DNA from: Enchytraeus crypticus
Lineage: Eukaryota; Annelida; Clitellata; Enchytraeida; Enchytraeidae
Length of the DNA stretch: 64,000 nt
Assembly (NCBI GenBank): GCA_905160935.1
Contig: CAJHZI010000448.1
Location: 651,501 to 715,500, forward strand
Direction: 5' to 3'
Each line of letters begins with the position of its first letter. The first letter of the stretch is position 1. The translations under genes were made by a program, and so were the position numbers. The notes beneath the pieces are model-generated. The model did no database searches. It was not told the origin of the DNA and saw only the letters and a program-made list of their open reading frames with translations. Shown one piece after another: positions 44,484 through 57,175 of this stretch.

Positions 44484-45924
44484 CTATCGAGGGTAACGGT
44501 TGATTTATTCAAATATCTCTAGCATCGTGTATGCTGCTTGGTATTTTCGACGGAGTCGGACTCATCATTATAACGATTTCTTAATGAATTCACGTAGCAG
44601 ACATATGACTGCATAAAAAACAAATCACTCCTATGTCTAACTTTTATAATTGAATTAGACCACATACATTTCGATAGTAATTGCTTGGAATACCAAGGTA
44701 GGTTTTATTTTTTAAATCTCTGTTTCTAAATACAAAAATTATTCCAACTTAAATGTTAAATGAAACCTACTTATGCTAACTTGATAGAGTAGGCCTATTA
44801 AAACTTGCAATACAGAAATTTATGCATTAATAGAAACTTCATGGCTCAGAAGATTTGTATTGCTGTATTGTATGATCATATATGTATTATTATATATCAT
44901 TTATGTATCATTTATATATGATCATTATATTATTATTATTATATTATATTATATATCATTTATATATGATCATTTATGTATGTATTATATGAAGATTTGT
45001 ATTGCTGTATTGATTGTATGCTGTAGTGTATGATCATCAAGATTACATTTTTAAACGGCTCAGGATACGCAAATGTGCAACTGTTCACATATAAATAACG
45101 ACAGTTATCAAAATATATGATGTATTGATCTTGAATATGATGAATTAGATGTAACAAGACATTAATTATAAAATTTGAATGTAAAAGATGTAGGCCTATG
45201 CGGTAACAGGATATACACGACCTACAAAAGGCGCAAAAAACTTAGAAGGTCAAAATGTAAAACTTTACCATTATGCAAGCACCAATGTTTGTAAACATGT
45301 CAATGGACAATACGTACTTTTCTATTTTAAAAATCGAATTAATCCTTCTTGATTTTGAAGACTAAAAATGTATTGAGATTTACATTTGGAAGTCTCCTTT
45401 TAAAAGCTTTAGCATTGTCTTATAAAACTCGTCGGATAAAATTGTAGCTGCTTAGCGACTAGATAAATTATTTACTATTATTTATTGTGATTATTATTAT
45501 TTATTTTTAACGTGCTCCGGGTTCAAATTTGCAGTCAGTTTATTCTATTTTTAGCTGTGGTTCGTACTAGTCGCTTAAAGATAGCCAACAACATTATTTC
45601 GCTATTTGTCAAACGTCGCTTGTATTGTCAAGTTTTGATTAATCTTGGATACTTCGTGTTATGAGAGATTAAAATGATGTAAAAGACATTGAATTAATAA
45701 GACCTTAACTGGAATTGCAAAAGTTGTAGGCCTATGTGGAAACAGGCAATAAACGATAACAAAAGTCGCGAAATGCTTCCTACATCTTATAACTTCACAT
45801 CAACTGTCTATCCGTATCCACTCTCTTCAAGACTTCTTCATTTGTAAAAGAGCATATTAATAATAAAAGAATTTATTAATTTATGTTATATTATTTTAAA
45901 CGCCTGATTATAATTCTTCTCTTC
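44484..45924. other. Probable intron/upstream of the 44.4-kb gene; no exon found
   Basis: A palindromic TATATGATCATATA-rich patch lies at 44870-45000, bracketed by two copies of agatttgtattgctgtatt (44852 and 44995). The rest is AT-rich. Confidence 0.4.
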
Positions 45925-46275
45925 TCTCTTCAGTGCACTACCAAGTGAGAGGTTCAAGGTACATATACATACTCAAAGTCTGTTTTCTCGCTCCACAGAG
46001 CACTCCTTAGGTCAATAAGTTAAGCCCTTCACAAAGTCTATGCCTTATCCATACCTTATGTAACCTATTGCTTGGGAAAAGTATGGCTTCCGCGCGATCC
46101 TCAGTTAGATGGATTAATCATCATTTAATCCTGGGGAAAATATTTCATGGTGAGGTGGGTCCCCTCTTGCTATCCTCAGCTCTTGCCTTAGTCGCCTCTT
46201 ACATACACGCAGCAGATTGTTTTGCGGTTGCCATATTCTGCAGTGGTCCAACCAAACCCGAGCACAACGCGGGGT
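45925..46275 (-). repeat. Repeat C, complete copy
   Basis: Reverse complement of the 42.2-kb copy from tail (cagtgcactaccaag) to head (acccgagcacaacgcgg), uninterrupted. Confidence 0.85.
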
Positions 46276-46600
46276 ATTCTAATTAAGGATATAGTAAACA
46301 TTTACCATGCTCGTTACATATTTTGTCTTGCTTAAATTTATGATTTTTATTGTCGCGTTTCTTCTGATTCCATTATTAGTTATTATATTAATTGTATTTA
46401 TGGCGATCTGAGACAAAAGTTTTAATCTGAGTCTTATTCTTAGAAAGTTCTACAAATTAGTGTTATTAGCAAAATAATTTTAAAAAGCCCTTGATGACAT
46501 CATGACAGTGTTAATTCTCTTGGAACAAACAGCTGCTTCAGTTTTACAAACATGTAGTTCGCGAGTAGCTTACTATTATTAATTTTACAAAGAGTTCGTT

Positions 46601-46641
<41 letters not shown>

Positions 46642-46670
46642 GTATATATATATATATATATATATATGCA
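46601..46670. repeat. (TA)n microsatellite
   Basis: Alternating ta with one tacacg interruption. Confidence 0.95.
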
Positions 46671-46767
46671 ATTATAATCAGTAGCAATTAAGTTACAAAG
46701 TATAACATGATCTACGTAAGCAATCAATTTTAGAACTAATAAATTAGTCCTTTAAAAGAATGTGAAA

Positions 46768-46770
<3 letters not shown>

Positions 46771-46808
<38 letters not shown>

Positions 46809-47085
46809 ATCTCTCTGTAGTGTTCATATATGCCGCAGGTTTATTGTAAATATTCATACTCTCGAGTCTGCTTTCACTCTTCGTATGGAGCAATCCATAG
46901 ATCAACAAGTTAATGCCTTCATAAAAGGCTATGCCTTACCGTACCTAATGTAGCCTATCGCTTGAGAAAAAATATGGCGTTTGAGATGGTTTCAATTACC
47001 TTTCTCAGTTTTTGCTTTGTATCCTCATACGATATGTGCAGTTAGCGGGTTGGTTTATACTATAGTGTGCCGGACACAACACAGG
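46771..47085 (-). repeat. (CT)n followed by repeat C copy
   Basis: (ct)n at 46771-46805 sits exactly at the C tail, like a microsatellite tail of (GA)n on the minus strand. C blocks follow: ctccgagtctgctttcac-like, ggctatgccttacc, gcagttagcgggttgg, gtgccggacacaacac. Confidence 0.75.
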
Positions 47086-47838
47086 AAAAACGAAATAAAA
47101 GTCAATAAATATGAAGCGTAATAAGAAATGTAAGCAAATCATAGATTGACTTGTCTTTGCCGTAATAAAATAGAGTAATCTCATATCAAAATCGACTAGA
47201 AAATCTAAACTCACACACATATCAATTTCTGTAAAAGTAAGCCCCTGGAAGATTTAAAAAATTGTGGATTTTTGCACCGCTTTTGGACCTTTTTTGGCTT
47301 TTTGGCATGGATTTGGTATAGAGCTCGAGGATGTTGTTGACTACAGTAGAGCTCTATTTTTTTGTTGTTGCTGTCAAGTAACTCTATGTTGGTTCATCAA
47401 GCTGTGTTATTAAAATTGCTGAACTTTATTATTTTTTTATACACAAGATGCTTATATGTTACCAATAATTATATTATTTAATAGATATATAAATATATTT
47501 ACGAAGAAAGAAGAATTTAGAATTAAACTTTCTTTGTAACTTGGAAATGCAACATATAACTCACCGTGTGAATCAAGATATAGGAATGAATCTCGAAACC
47601 TATCGTTGTATTCCTTTGAAGATCTTACACTAAGTTATTTTAATACAGTTTTTCTTAATTAATAACATTTTTGGTCATCTAAAAATATAAATAAATTAAT
47701 CTAAATTGACAATATTTCATTTAGCTTATACGTTAATCCAGAGAGCTGCTTTATTTGTAAGCCAGCTTAACGTCGATAATTATATCATAAAAGAAGTACG
47801 TTTAACTCAAGCGTGAGTATCACAGGAGTACAAAGTTT
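47086..47838. other. No gene seen
   Basis: AT-rich; no repeat recognised. Confidence 0.45.
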
Positions 47839-47959
47839 AAAGCTAAAAAAGTTGAAGTTAATGTCAGTTTCCTCACTCGAAAGTTATGTCAACGACGGGC
47901 GAGCCCCGCACATACTGATCCGCGGTCGATTATCATCGACATCCCGCTGGCTCCAGCCT
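47839..47959 (-). repeat. SINE-A copy, B-box region deleted
   Basis: Head ggctggagcc near 47955, tail gttaatgtcagtttcctcac complement side at 47860. About 15 bp around the B box are missing. Confidence 0.85.
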
Positions 47960-48177
47960 AAACAAGAATTACAGTGAAATATTAATTCATGAAAATATTT
48001 GTTACTGTCTTTAACAGTACGTATTTAAAAATTAAACCGTTGTAATGAAACTGTTTAATGAATCGGTGCTTTCTGTTACCATTCTTTTGTAAGACAGTTA
48101 AGAAACAGAACCCACCAGTGTTACATTCACGGCAGGGTCAGTCTTTAAACTTTTTCACAACGTAAATGCCACTTTAA

Positions 48178-48313
48178 AGTTGGTAAAGCTAAGGTTAACG
48201 TCAGTTTCTTCAATCGAAAGCGATGTCAGTGATGGGAGAGCCCAGGATTTGAACCCCGCTCCTACTGATCCGTGGTCGAGTATCTTACCGACTTCGCCAC
48301 TGGCTCCAGCCAG
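48178..48313 (-). repeat. SINE-A copy
   Basis: Minus-strand head ggctggagccagtggcgaag near 48312, intact B-box complement ggatttgaaccccg, tail ttggtaaagctaagg complement. Confidence 0.92.
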
Positions 48314-49001
48314 AACAGAACTACATTTATTTACGAATTACATTTTTTAGAATTTCAAATAATTTTATAGAAAAGATTCTGTTAAAACTTTAACCAATAA
48401 TCTTAGCTTTTACTGTAGTACCAACTTAGAACACTTCAGCTAGTATTACCAAGTTAAATTTTATGAGTATTTTAAAACTATAGGCGTAAATGCTCACTCA
48501 ATAACTTAGCATCATTATCAAAAACTTCAAATATATTGGTTTGATAATACATGTACAGTACGCGTATGTTAGCTTTATTTATTTAAAAAAATGAATTTGA
48601 GCGTAGGCATACAAAAAGATGTTGACTTAGGCAGAGCTATAATTCAAATCTCACCACTCTGGCGACACTTTCAAGTTTCAGAAAGGGTTTTTAATTATTT
48701 AAAGCAGGCAATTCATCTATATATTACGTTACACTGACATCTTTCAAATCAGAATATTCCGCTCCTTAACGGTTTCCTGAAGAACAACAAACCTCGTTTT
48801 CAATATATCTCCATACCATATTCTCTCTCACATTTTTATGTGTTGTTTCCCACTGTCTTTTTCTCTCTCACTCACGTACCCTATATAATGTACATGCAAA
48901 TTATGTATTTTATACACTTTTGTATTAGTTTTTTGTCTCTGTTCTTTCACTCATCCTTATACATATACTCACTCTATAAGTACATGTAAATACATATTAC
49001 G

Positions 49002-49004
<3 letters not shown>
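48314..49004. other. No feature seen
   Basis: Unassigned sequence with a few ctctct runs near 48830-48870. Confidence 0.45.
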
Positions 49005-49050
<46 letters not shown>

Positions 49051-49079
49051 TATATATATACGTGTATATACATGTATAT

Positions 49080-49116
<37 letters not shown>

Positions 49117-49135
49117 TATATATATATACATGTAT
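49005..49135. repeat. (TA)n microsatellite
   Basis: Long ta blocks with gagtatatatacg and gata interruptions. Confidence 0.95.
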
Positions 49136-49686
49136 ATAAAGTTTTAGATATAAACAAAGTTCTAGAGATAGGCCAAGGTATGCATTGATGAATTATATAA
49201 ATTAATGTTATTACACAGACTATAGTTTCAGGTAAATTATTCCTGACAAACTTCTCTATCAAGCAATGTCACTCTAAATAAGACGTATCCCGCCCTCTAC
49301 TACTGCCTTGCATGTTATGAGTGTTTAATCTAACTTCTTGACTGTAAGCGATTTCCGTGAAAAAGGTTTTAGTGCTGCAGCTGCATCCACAGCTGGAGGC
49401 TGTCTCCAGACTGTATTCTCTGAAATGCTTTGTATGTGAATGACAAAAATTCAGAGCTGATATGAAATTGGTAGAACAGAAGAATCTAAAATTTTGAAAA
49501 TATGAAATTGAATGTCATTTCTTAATATCGAAAGAAATTTGATTGAATTTGCCGTTTATAAGGTTAATAAAGTAAGGTTTTGATATTGGCTAGACAAATT
49601 GAAATGCACTGTGGTTGACAGATTGATTATAAGGACAAGGGTTTCTGATTCACTTTCTTTGTCTGAGAAACTTTACATAAAGAATG

Positions 49687-49818
49687 TGATTTGTATTATT
49701 GTAAGTGATTTGTATTACTGTCAGTGATTTACACTGCTGTCGGTGATTTGTACTACTGTAAGTGATTTGTATTACTTTGAATGATTTGTATTACTGTCAG
49801 TGATTTGTGTTACTGTAT
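49687..49818. repeat. 19-bp tandem repeat, ~7 copies
   Basis: Unit agtgatttgtattactgtc with substitutions. Confidence 0.9.
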
Positions 49819-50039
49819 TATCAAATATTTTATAAATATACATATATATGTACCTAGGGTTGATTAATCTTTGTGACCGCATTTGTCACCTCTTTCCTTG
49901 ACAATGATTAGATATATTGCAGCATAGTTCCATTTTGGGTCAAAGCCGTTATATTGCCTTTATAAATAATTAATTTTATGACGATTCCTTCTGTAGTTCG
50001 ATCTCTTGAGGCTGATTTTATCTCTTTCACTCTTCCATT

Positions 50040-50200
50040 ACAAGTAAATTAGATCGTCCTTTATCGAAGTTCAACAAAGAAGAGCCATGCGCACAGCTGT
50101 TTGCTGTCTCGGCCGAAATAAGATTCGCCTATTGTTAAATAATTTTTCTTTCTTGGTTCAAGAAGGACAGTTAGTGGCTAGAGGTGCGTTTGAAAGTAAA
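50040..50200 (+). mobile_element. Short LINE C-terminal fragment
   Basis: The frame reads FIEVQQRRAMRTAVCCLGR + NKIRLLLN, like the 'Q.RAMRT.LG..R' end seen in some non-LTR proteins. Too short to classify. Confidence 0.4.
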
Positions 50201-50554
50201 AATAAAATTTCAGTATTATTCAGAGATTTAACGCCTTTAGTTTAGATTACTGAATTCAATATATTGTACATGTAGTAGTTCGTAATGTCTCATTACACCT
50301 TGTCTTCTGTAATCGGAATCTCCTTTTGTTATTGCAATAAAAATGTAATGAGCTGACTGAAAGTCTACTGCACTTGAAATTTGCAGAACTTGACCACCAG
50401 CCAAATCTACCAAACATAGGGAATTTTTGTTGGACTATCTTTATCAACCGGTAAGTTATAGATTTGTGAATTTGTATGGCTAAATAATAATCTTTTTAAA
50501 AGGCGAATACAGATATGTTGCATGCAGCGGTCATGTATTGACTGTATTATATAC

Positions 50555-51718
50555 CTTCTCTTCGTCAGTGCACTGCCAAGTGGTAGGTTACAGGTACATA
50601 TTCATACTCAAAGTCTGTTTTCTCACTCCATAAGAGCACTCCTTAGATCAACAAATTAATCCCTCATCAATTAGCTAAAAAAATTATTTCTTTGAATTCA
50701 ATGCTATTCAATCGTAAAAAATTCTTACCCATTAATTGTCGCTGAATGTTATTTCACGCAATTATTTATTCACGTATTAGTTATGGTATTGAAATATACG
50801 GCAATACTAGACGATCGATGTTGCATCTATTACAAGTTGCAATGAATAAGGTACTAAGAAATCTTCAAGAGCAAAATGAATTTTGCAATGTTAAAGAATT
50901 AAACCAAAATTTTATTGTACTTCCTGTTAATTTATTATTTAAATTAACAATTGATAAACTAGTATACAAATATATTCAATCTGATAGCAATAGGCCTGTT
51001 TCCAATATTAATAAAAAATATTTTGTCAACAGAACTGCCAATCATGAGTATGAGACTAGACTGTCACAAACTAACTATTTGTATTTTCATTCCAATCTTA
51101 AAATTTTTAACTCGATTATTTTTCTAGTGTTCAAATATGGAATAGTGTACCCGATTCCATAAAAAAACGGCTAGAAATGTATACAATTTTAGTATCCTAT
51201 ACAAATCTTTTTTTATTTAAGAACTGATAAACTATACTGATAGAAGCACTTTCCCATACCATCTCGGCGACTAGCTAGATAGAGCAGTGCTCTCACTAGG
51301 GACCGATTGAATGGTATTGGGCTTGTTTTAATTAATTGCATCATTGATTATGTTGTAATCTTGCACTTTTATTTCTCTTTTTGTACACTTTGTATGTATG
51401 CGACTTTACACTGATGTTGTTGTTGTCGAAATAAACATATGTCTCTCTCTCTCCCTCCACAAAGTCTATGCCTTATCCATACCTTAATTAGCTTATAGCT
51501 TGGGAAAAGTATGGCTTCTGAGGTGGTTTTCCTTTGCCTTCCTCAGCTAGACGGATTAATTACCATTTAATCCTGGGGGAAAATATTTCATGGTGAGGTG
51601 GGTCCTCTCTTGCCATCCTCAGCTCCTGCTTTAGACGCTTCTTGCGTACACGCAGCAGATCGTTTGCTGTTGCCCTATTCTGCAGTGATCCAACCACACC
51701 CGAGCACAACACAGGGGA
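50555..51718 (-). repeat. Repeat C copy split by a LINE
   Basis: Tail half 50555-50665 (cagtgcactgccaagtgg, ctcaaagtctgttttctc) and head half 51453-51718 (ctatgccttatccatacc ... ccgagcacaacacagg) join colinearly once the LINE is set aside. Confidence 0.88.
50666..51452 (+). mobile_element. CR1/Jockey-type LINE 3' end with target duplication
   Basis: 787 bp, 5'-truncated. A 138-codon frame (50746-51162) carries FHAIIYSRISYGIEIYGNTR, LLQVAMNKVLRNLQEQ, VLPVNLLFKLTIDKLVYKYI and NHEYETRLSQTNYLYFHS, the C-terminal domain following the RT. The 3' UTR ends gaaataaacatatgtctctct. A ccctc duplication flanks it (50661-50665 and 51453-51457). Fewer disruptions than the other LINEs suggest a relatively recent insertion. 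Confidence 0.9.
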
Positions 51719-52859
51719 CAATACACATCATGTACCTATCTAAAGCTAATCATCACTACATTACAGTTACTCCTTAACTTTGACACCTAAGTTTGTAAAA
51801 TATAACGGCAATTTCAATTAGTTTAATTACTTCATGATAAAATTACCGCAGTGTCAAATAATGACAAACATGCATATATATATATACATACTTATGCACA
51901 TGAGGAAATGTCATTCAATTCAAGTAAATCAATTTTCTGAAATTGATTTACATAGAGAAATTAAAAGAATTCAATATGCTTAAACTGACAATATTTAAAA
52001 TATATATTGACAATATAAAATTGACATTATAATATTATTGACAATATTGTACTAGATTGGTATCTTACGTCGTTTTCGGCACATGCCATGTTGTTGTACT
52101 AGTTGACCTTTATCTACTTAATTAGCCTTCGTTGAAGTAGATCTCTTTCCATTGTACACTCGAGTTATTGTTGATTTCGAATCGTAACCTTTGCCTGAGA
52201 CTTCCTTTGAAAAATTTGAATTAATAGCGTTTCTTGTATCTCTCTAGTAGTCTACATGTATGCTTAGTTTCTTGTAATTATGTGCGTATGTAGAATACTA
52301 CATAAAGAGGAAGCACGTTAGTTTAGAGTTGGTTGGTTGGTTCTTCTTGCGGGATTCTCTCTCTCTCTCTCTCTCTCTTTAGTTGGTCTTTAGGTCGTTC
52401 TTATTCTTGTTCTTTCTTCGCTGTCTTAGTCTCCTCTTAAGAAGTAAGTTTACTGTGGTAAGGTAACTGAAGTAAGTGGGTAACTTTATTATGAAGAGAA
52501 ACTGAATATTTAACTGTAAGTTTAGGTTATAAGATGAACAGTAACATATTTGACATTATTATTATTATTTGTATGTCTATGTATGCATGTTATAAATTAG
52601 AAGTTAATATAGAAAACGTCTTGTGTGTTACTGTTGGCTTAGGAGATAGACATAGGCTTAAGTTAGCTTCCATGTAAGAAGTAGATCCCATTTTCCTATA
52701 CCTAGGGTTAAGCCCATATAGTAAGCCTACAAGAGCTACGATCCTTCCGTATCGGCACGATTAGTTCCATATCTATATCCATATAAACTGACAATATTAA
52801 AATATATATTTAGCTATATATAGTGCTAAAGTTCTTTATGCATATAGATTAATAGAAAT
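51719..52859. other. No gene seen
   Basis: AT-rich. A (ct)n run at 52359-52378 is the only clear feature. Confidence 0.45.
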
Positions 52860-52985
52860 TTTTAGATACGTTTTCTGAGGTGGCTTCCCGTTATCTTACT
52901 CAGCCTTTTGCTTTTTGGCCTCTTACGACACGTGCAATTAGCGGTTAGTATATTCATTTGTGTCTCGAACACAACACCAGAAACT
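52860..52985 (-). repeat. Repeat C head fragment
   Basis: tctgaggtggcttccc, tcagccttttgctttttgg, cgacacgtgcaattagcggtt, gaacacaacacc. Confidence 0.75.
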
Positions 52986-54461
52986 AATATTGCATAATAA
53001 TAATAATAATTAGCTTACTCTGAACTGTATATTAGGTCAGGTTCAAAAACGTTCAAGTTCACCGGGATTTAGTCATAGGAAATCTAACCTACATAAAGCA
53101 TTTGAGTAAAGAGTTAACCTGTCTACAGATCACCTCTTGTTCTCCCCACTTTTAAAGAAAGCTTTGATTTGTTACATAAGATTAGATTGTCAGGGCTTTG
53201 CCCTAACGAAGGAGATGCCAAGAAATGAAATAATGGCTCTATAGCTTCACATAGTCATGTATTCGAGTAGATATTTCGATCAAGGGACTCGGGAATACGT
53301 CTTAAGACTACGTCATTTGTATCCCTCTTAGAAGACGAAACCGTGTGAAATTCTCATTGAATTTCAATACAAAATACAAGACTAGTACGAAATGCTCAAT
53401 CAGCTTGTCGCAACATCCTCAGTTCCTGAAAGAGATTTGCATGTAAGATCGTCTATTATCGCGCTATACTGACTACATTAAAGTTCTTCTAATGCTCCCA
53501 CACGATCTGTATCTTCTTATTTCACATCCGCCTTCATTCACTTTAGTGAACGCTCTCATTTCAAGAACGTTTATGTCGCAGTGCGCAAAATCAATCATTC
53601 GTTTATATACGCGTGCACTGAACTTTATATTCTCACATTTTATTTATTGATAGTGACCAGAAAAAATATCCTCACCGAAAAACTCAATAATTTTTCAATT
53701 ATTGTTAGTTTTGAGTTAAATGTGATGTAGAAGTGAAAAAGGTAGTTAAACATTATTGCAACTGATTTTATTAGGGTTGGTGAAATATTCTTTTAATTTC
53801 TAACCTGTTTGAGGAAGCCATCCTCTATTTCAAAACAATATACATTTTTTGATTGGTTATATAGAAGTCTTCATTTAATTCTACGTGAACAACTAGAGAA
53901 TAGATATGATTTTTGGAGCCCTGTAACGTAGGCCCTGTAATGTATTTACTATACATAGATTTTGCGTTATTGTGCTATTTGTGATTTTGCGTAAAGTGTT
54001 ATTTACTATGCATTGACTTATACTATACCTTTTTTTGCTATAGATAGCTTGTTTAAAAGCTCGGATATATCCTCCCAAACATTCTGAAGCACTGTTATTT
54101 AGGCATATTTTTCTTTATTTCGTGGTTTACCGGTGAACTCTAGAATTTCTGCAACATTGTTCAGAATAAAACCACCATTACTCTAGAATTGTGGACGGCA
54201 ACTTTAACTCAAAACGTCACTTTTATTTTGCCAATAACTCTATACTATTTTGTAAATTAAGGGAGGATTCCGCAAAAGGACCATAAGTCCATAACTTTAA
54301 CAATTTCGCATCTATACTAATAACATTTTGAGTACTATTCAACGTCCAACTGCCTTCTCTATCTCCCTTATACATTTCATGGCAAATGAGCTAAAATGAT
54401 AGAACAGCAGAGTTTCCAAGGGAGGATGATTTTTTTACTTGTTACACTCTGTAAGCGTGTA
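52986..54461. other. No gene or repeat recognised
   Basis: About 1.5 kb of unassigned sequence, one of the longest repeat-free stretches here. A 61-codon minus frame at 54078-53893 has no support. Confidence 0.45.
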
Positions 54462-54650
54462 CACTGATTAACACAATGATAATAGTGTGCATATACATAC
54501 ACTGCAGGCTACACTAATAAGCTCACTGCTACTCATTAGCATGTACACACACTGTGTACGCTGAACAGCACACTGCTAATCATTTGAATGTTCATACACT
54601 GTGTATACTGCACAGCTCACTGCTAATCATTAGCATTGAAATAATAAAGC
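54462..54650. repeat. ~56-bp tandem repeat, 3 copies
   Basis: agctcactgctaatcattagcat and tacacactgtgtac blocks alternate. Confidence 0.8.
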
Positions 54651-54992
54651 CCGCTGAATTCTACTTTGGCCACTGATTATTATATTCCATACTCTAGACG
54701 ATTGCGAGGATAATAACGGGTAAGACAGTACTGTTCGACCTTGTCTTCCTGACGGTGGACTTGATTTGAATTAATTAAAATTGTTATCTGCGTAAACTTT
54801 TACTCTTAGCCAGCACCCCGGAAAATTATTAGATTAGCTGGGTTTGACTCAGCAGAAAATGCGTTCTGATTTGAGTAACGAAACCTTATAACGTTATCAT
54901 ACTCCATGCGCATAGAGAAGATATGTCTTTCTATATGTTATCTCAAAATGTATCAGCTTTGTTTGGATTAAAATGATCTAACTTACGTGAAT

Positions 54993-55030
54993 TTTCGTTA
55001 CGTGAAGGTGTGCACCTTCACGTAACGAAA
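54993..55030. repeat. Perfect 18-bp-arm palindrome
   Basis: tttcgttacgtgaaggtg, tg, then its exact complement. A near-perfect 38-bp cruciform-capable sequence. Confidence 0.95.
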
Positions 55031-56024
55031 TATTTGTAAACACATAGATATTGATTGTTTATCTAAATCTCGTAGTAATGCTGCAGCCTTTGAATTGACT
55101 TTTAAAATCTAAATAATTAAATGTCAAATGGTATATATGATACATCGTCGTCAATGCGTAAAGATAAAAGGATTTTCTGTGGGACGGCTAACCGAGATTG
55201 AGTAGAATCCATATTGGACGCCTGCAAGGTTCTCGACAGATTTGGCGTAGGACACCACTGTACCATGACCCAGCTAAATTAAATTTTAGTAACACGACAA
55301 ATTACTATTGCAAACATTAGGTTTATAAGAATTTATTAAAGCATACTGGCATTAAGAAGTGAATTTAATCATTGCAAGTTAATTGAATGGAAGCTTTACT
55401 GAGAGAAGCCTACATTTAGCTTACGTTGTTAAGGTAATTTTAATGACACAAAGCTTATGCTACTTCTCTCCACATGCTTCACACATAGGCCCCATAGGCC
55501 AATTGCAAATACTAGTGCATAAGAAGGACAAAATCAAAAATTATATTAAATCTGAAAACATATTAAATGGTAATTAGATAAACTTCTATATTATAACATT
55601 AAATACGTCATTGAAGACTATGCTTGCAAGGCATCAGAGGAATCCATGTTTAAAAAACAATTTTATTTAAACAATTTTAAAATAAAATTTTATTACTTCT
55701 ACAAACAAGCTGATAATAGTAATCGGCTTTTAGATAAATCATTATCAAATGATTAGCAGTAAAATATCGTAACTACGTTTCCTAAATCAGAGCAGAGCGA
55801 TGTAATGTTTCAGCTCTGCTGTCAGATAATTAAAAATAGCAGCAAAGGCAAAACAAAAATGAGTAAAATACTAACAAATACTAACAAATCTCGTTGACGA
55901 GAAGAGTCCTTTAAGAGTCGTGTTTCAATGATATCTGTTACAAGTTTAGTTTTAAAAATCTTAACCATTGACGATCTTCTGGATTACCATTACGATCTTC
56001 ACGATTACCATCACGAACGTTAAA
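55031..56024. other. No gene seen
   Basis: Unassigned. ccatattggacgcc at 55209 also occurs at 20189, a short match of unknown meaning. Confidence 0.4.
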
Positions 56025-56158
56025 GTTGGTAAAGCTAATGTTAACGTCAGTTTCCTCACTCGAAAGCTTTGTCAGTGATGGGCGAGCCCAGGATCTGAGC
56101 CCTGCACATACTGATCCGCGGTCGACTATCTTACTGACTTCGCCACTGGCTCCAGCCA
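56025..56158 (-). repeat. SINE-A copy
   Basis: Head ggctggagccagtggcgaag near 56157; tail gttggtaaagctaatg complement at 56025. Confidence 0.92.
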
Positions 56159-56627
56159 GTTACGATTACCATTGCATGATTATCATTGCGATCTTTGCGA
56201 TTTACGATTTCTATTTATCTTTGTTACGCCACCTGGGTAACCAAAGCATAAACAGAACACACAAAATATCAAAATTAGCAATAAAATAAAACAGAAGTGG
56301 TATCCCACGCATTTAAAAGAAACCAATAATCACATAAACATCAGAAATATTTAACCACATAAGTTATATATCACACATGCACACACCGGAACTTGATACG
56401 CAGGTAATCTTTTCTCACAATTATTCGAAGTTGGGGTTTATTATATCTTTGTAATTGTTTTTAAATGTAGAGCATAAGTATTAAATGAACTGTCAGATAG
56501 AGAAAAATTGACATTGTAAAAATAACTCGTTAGAATTAAATTAGAAATATTTCTAACTTTTGAATTAAGAATAAATTACAGAATGAATAATGAATTTCTT
56601 CACCATCTTTAATTTCCATGTTGTGTC
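56159..56627. other. No feature seen
   Basis: Short unassigned spacer. Confidence 0.4.
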
Positions 56628-56895
56628 CGGGTTGCTTGAGGATAGACTAACAGTGAAAACATGTTGCTATAGGCAAATAATATTGAAATTCAAACCAACA
56701 TCAGAAAGGGCATTCAGTTGGTGAATGTACTGGTGTAGCGCGCCTAGGATCCAAAAACTGCTAAAAATATTTTAATCCTGACCCTAGTTAAACTGTGATT
56801 CAAGAGCAGAATAAGAAAATGATGATTATGCTGATAATGATGATGATGATGATAATAATGATGATGATGCTAATGATGATGAAGGTGATGATGAC
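56628..56895 (+). repeat. Repeat E copy with GAT tail
   Basis: gttgtgtccgggttgcttg, gatagac; tcagaaagggcattcagttgg; cctgaccctagttaaactg, gattcaagag, then a gatgatgatg tail. Same block order as 31.0 kb. Confidence 0.75.
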
Positions 56896-56989
56896 AATAT
56901 CTTCAATTAAAGAATTAAAATCGTTCGAGAGGCGTTCAAAAAGTCATTAATTTTCTTTAAACCCTTAGTGTTCGTCATCATGATTCAGA

Positions 56990-57175
56990 TTCCAACAACA
57001 ACATCTAAACAACGTAACATCATTCAGACAACAGCAACCTCAGCAACAGAGTAACATCATCAGCATCATTCAGATAACAACAACAACATCAGCAAGAGAG
57101 CAACAACGTCAGCATCATTCTAATAACAACAACAACATCAGAAACAGAGTTGCATCGTCAGGATCATTCAGATAG
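56990..57175. repeat. ~49-bp CAA/ATC-rich tandem repeat, 3-4 copies
   Basis: atcattcagataacaacaac and catcagcaacagagtaac blocks repeat with variation. Confidence 0.8.
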
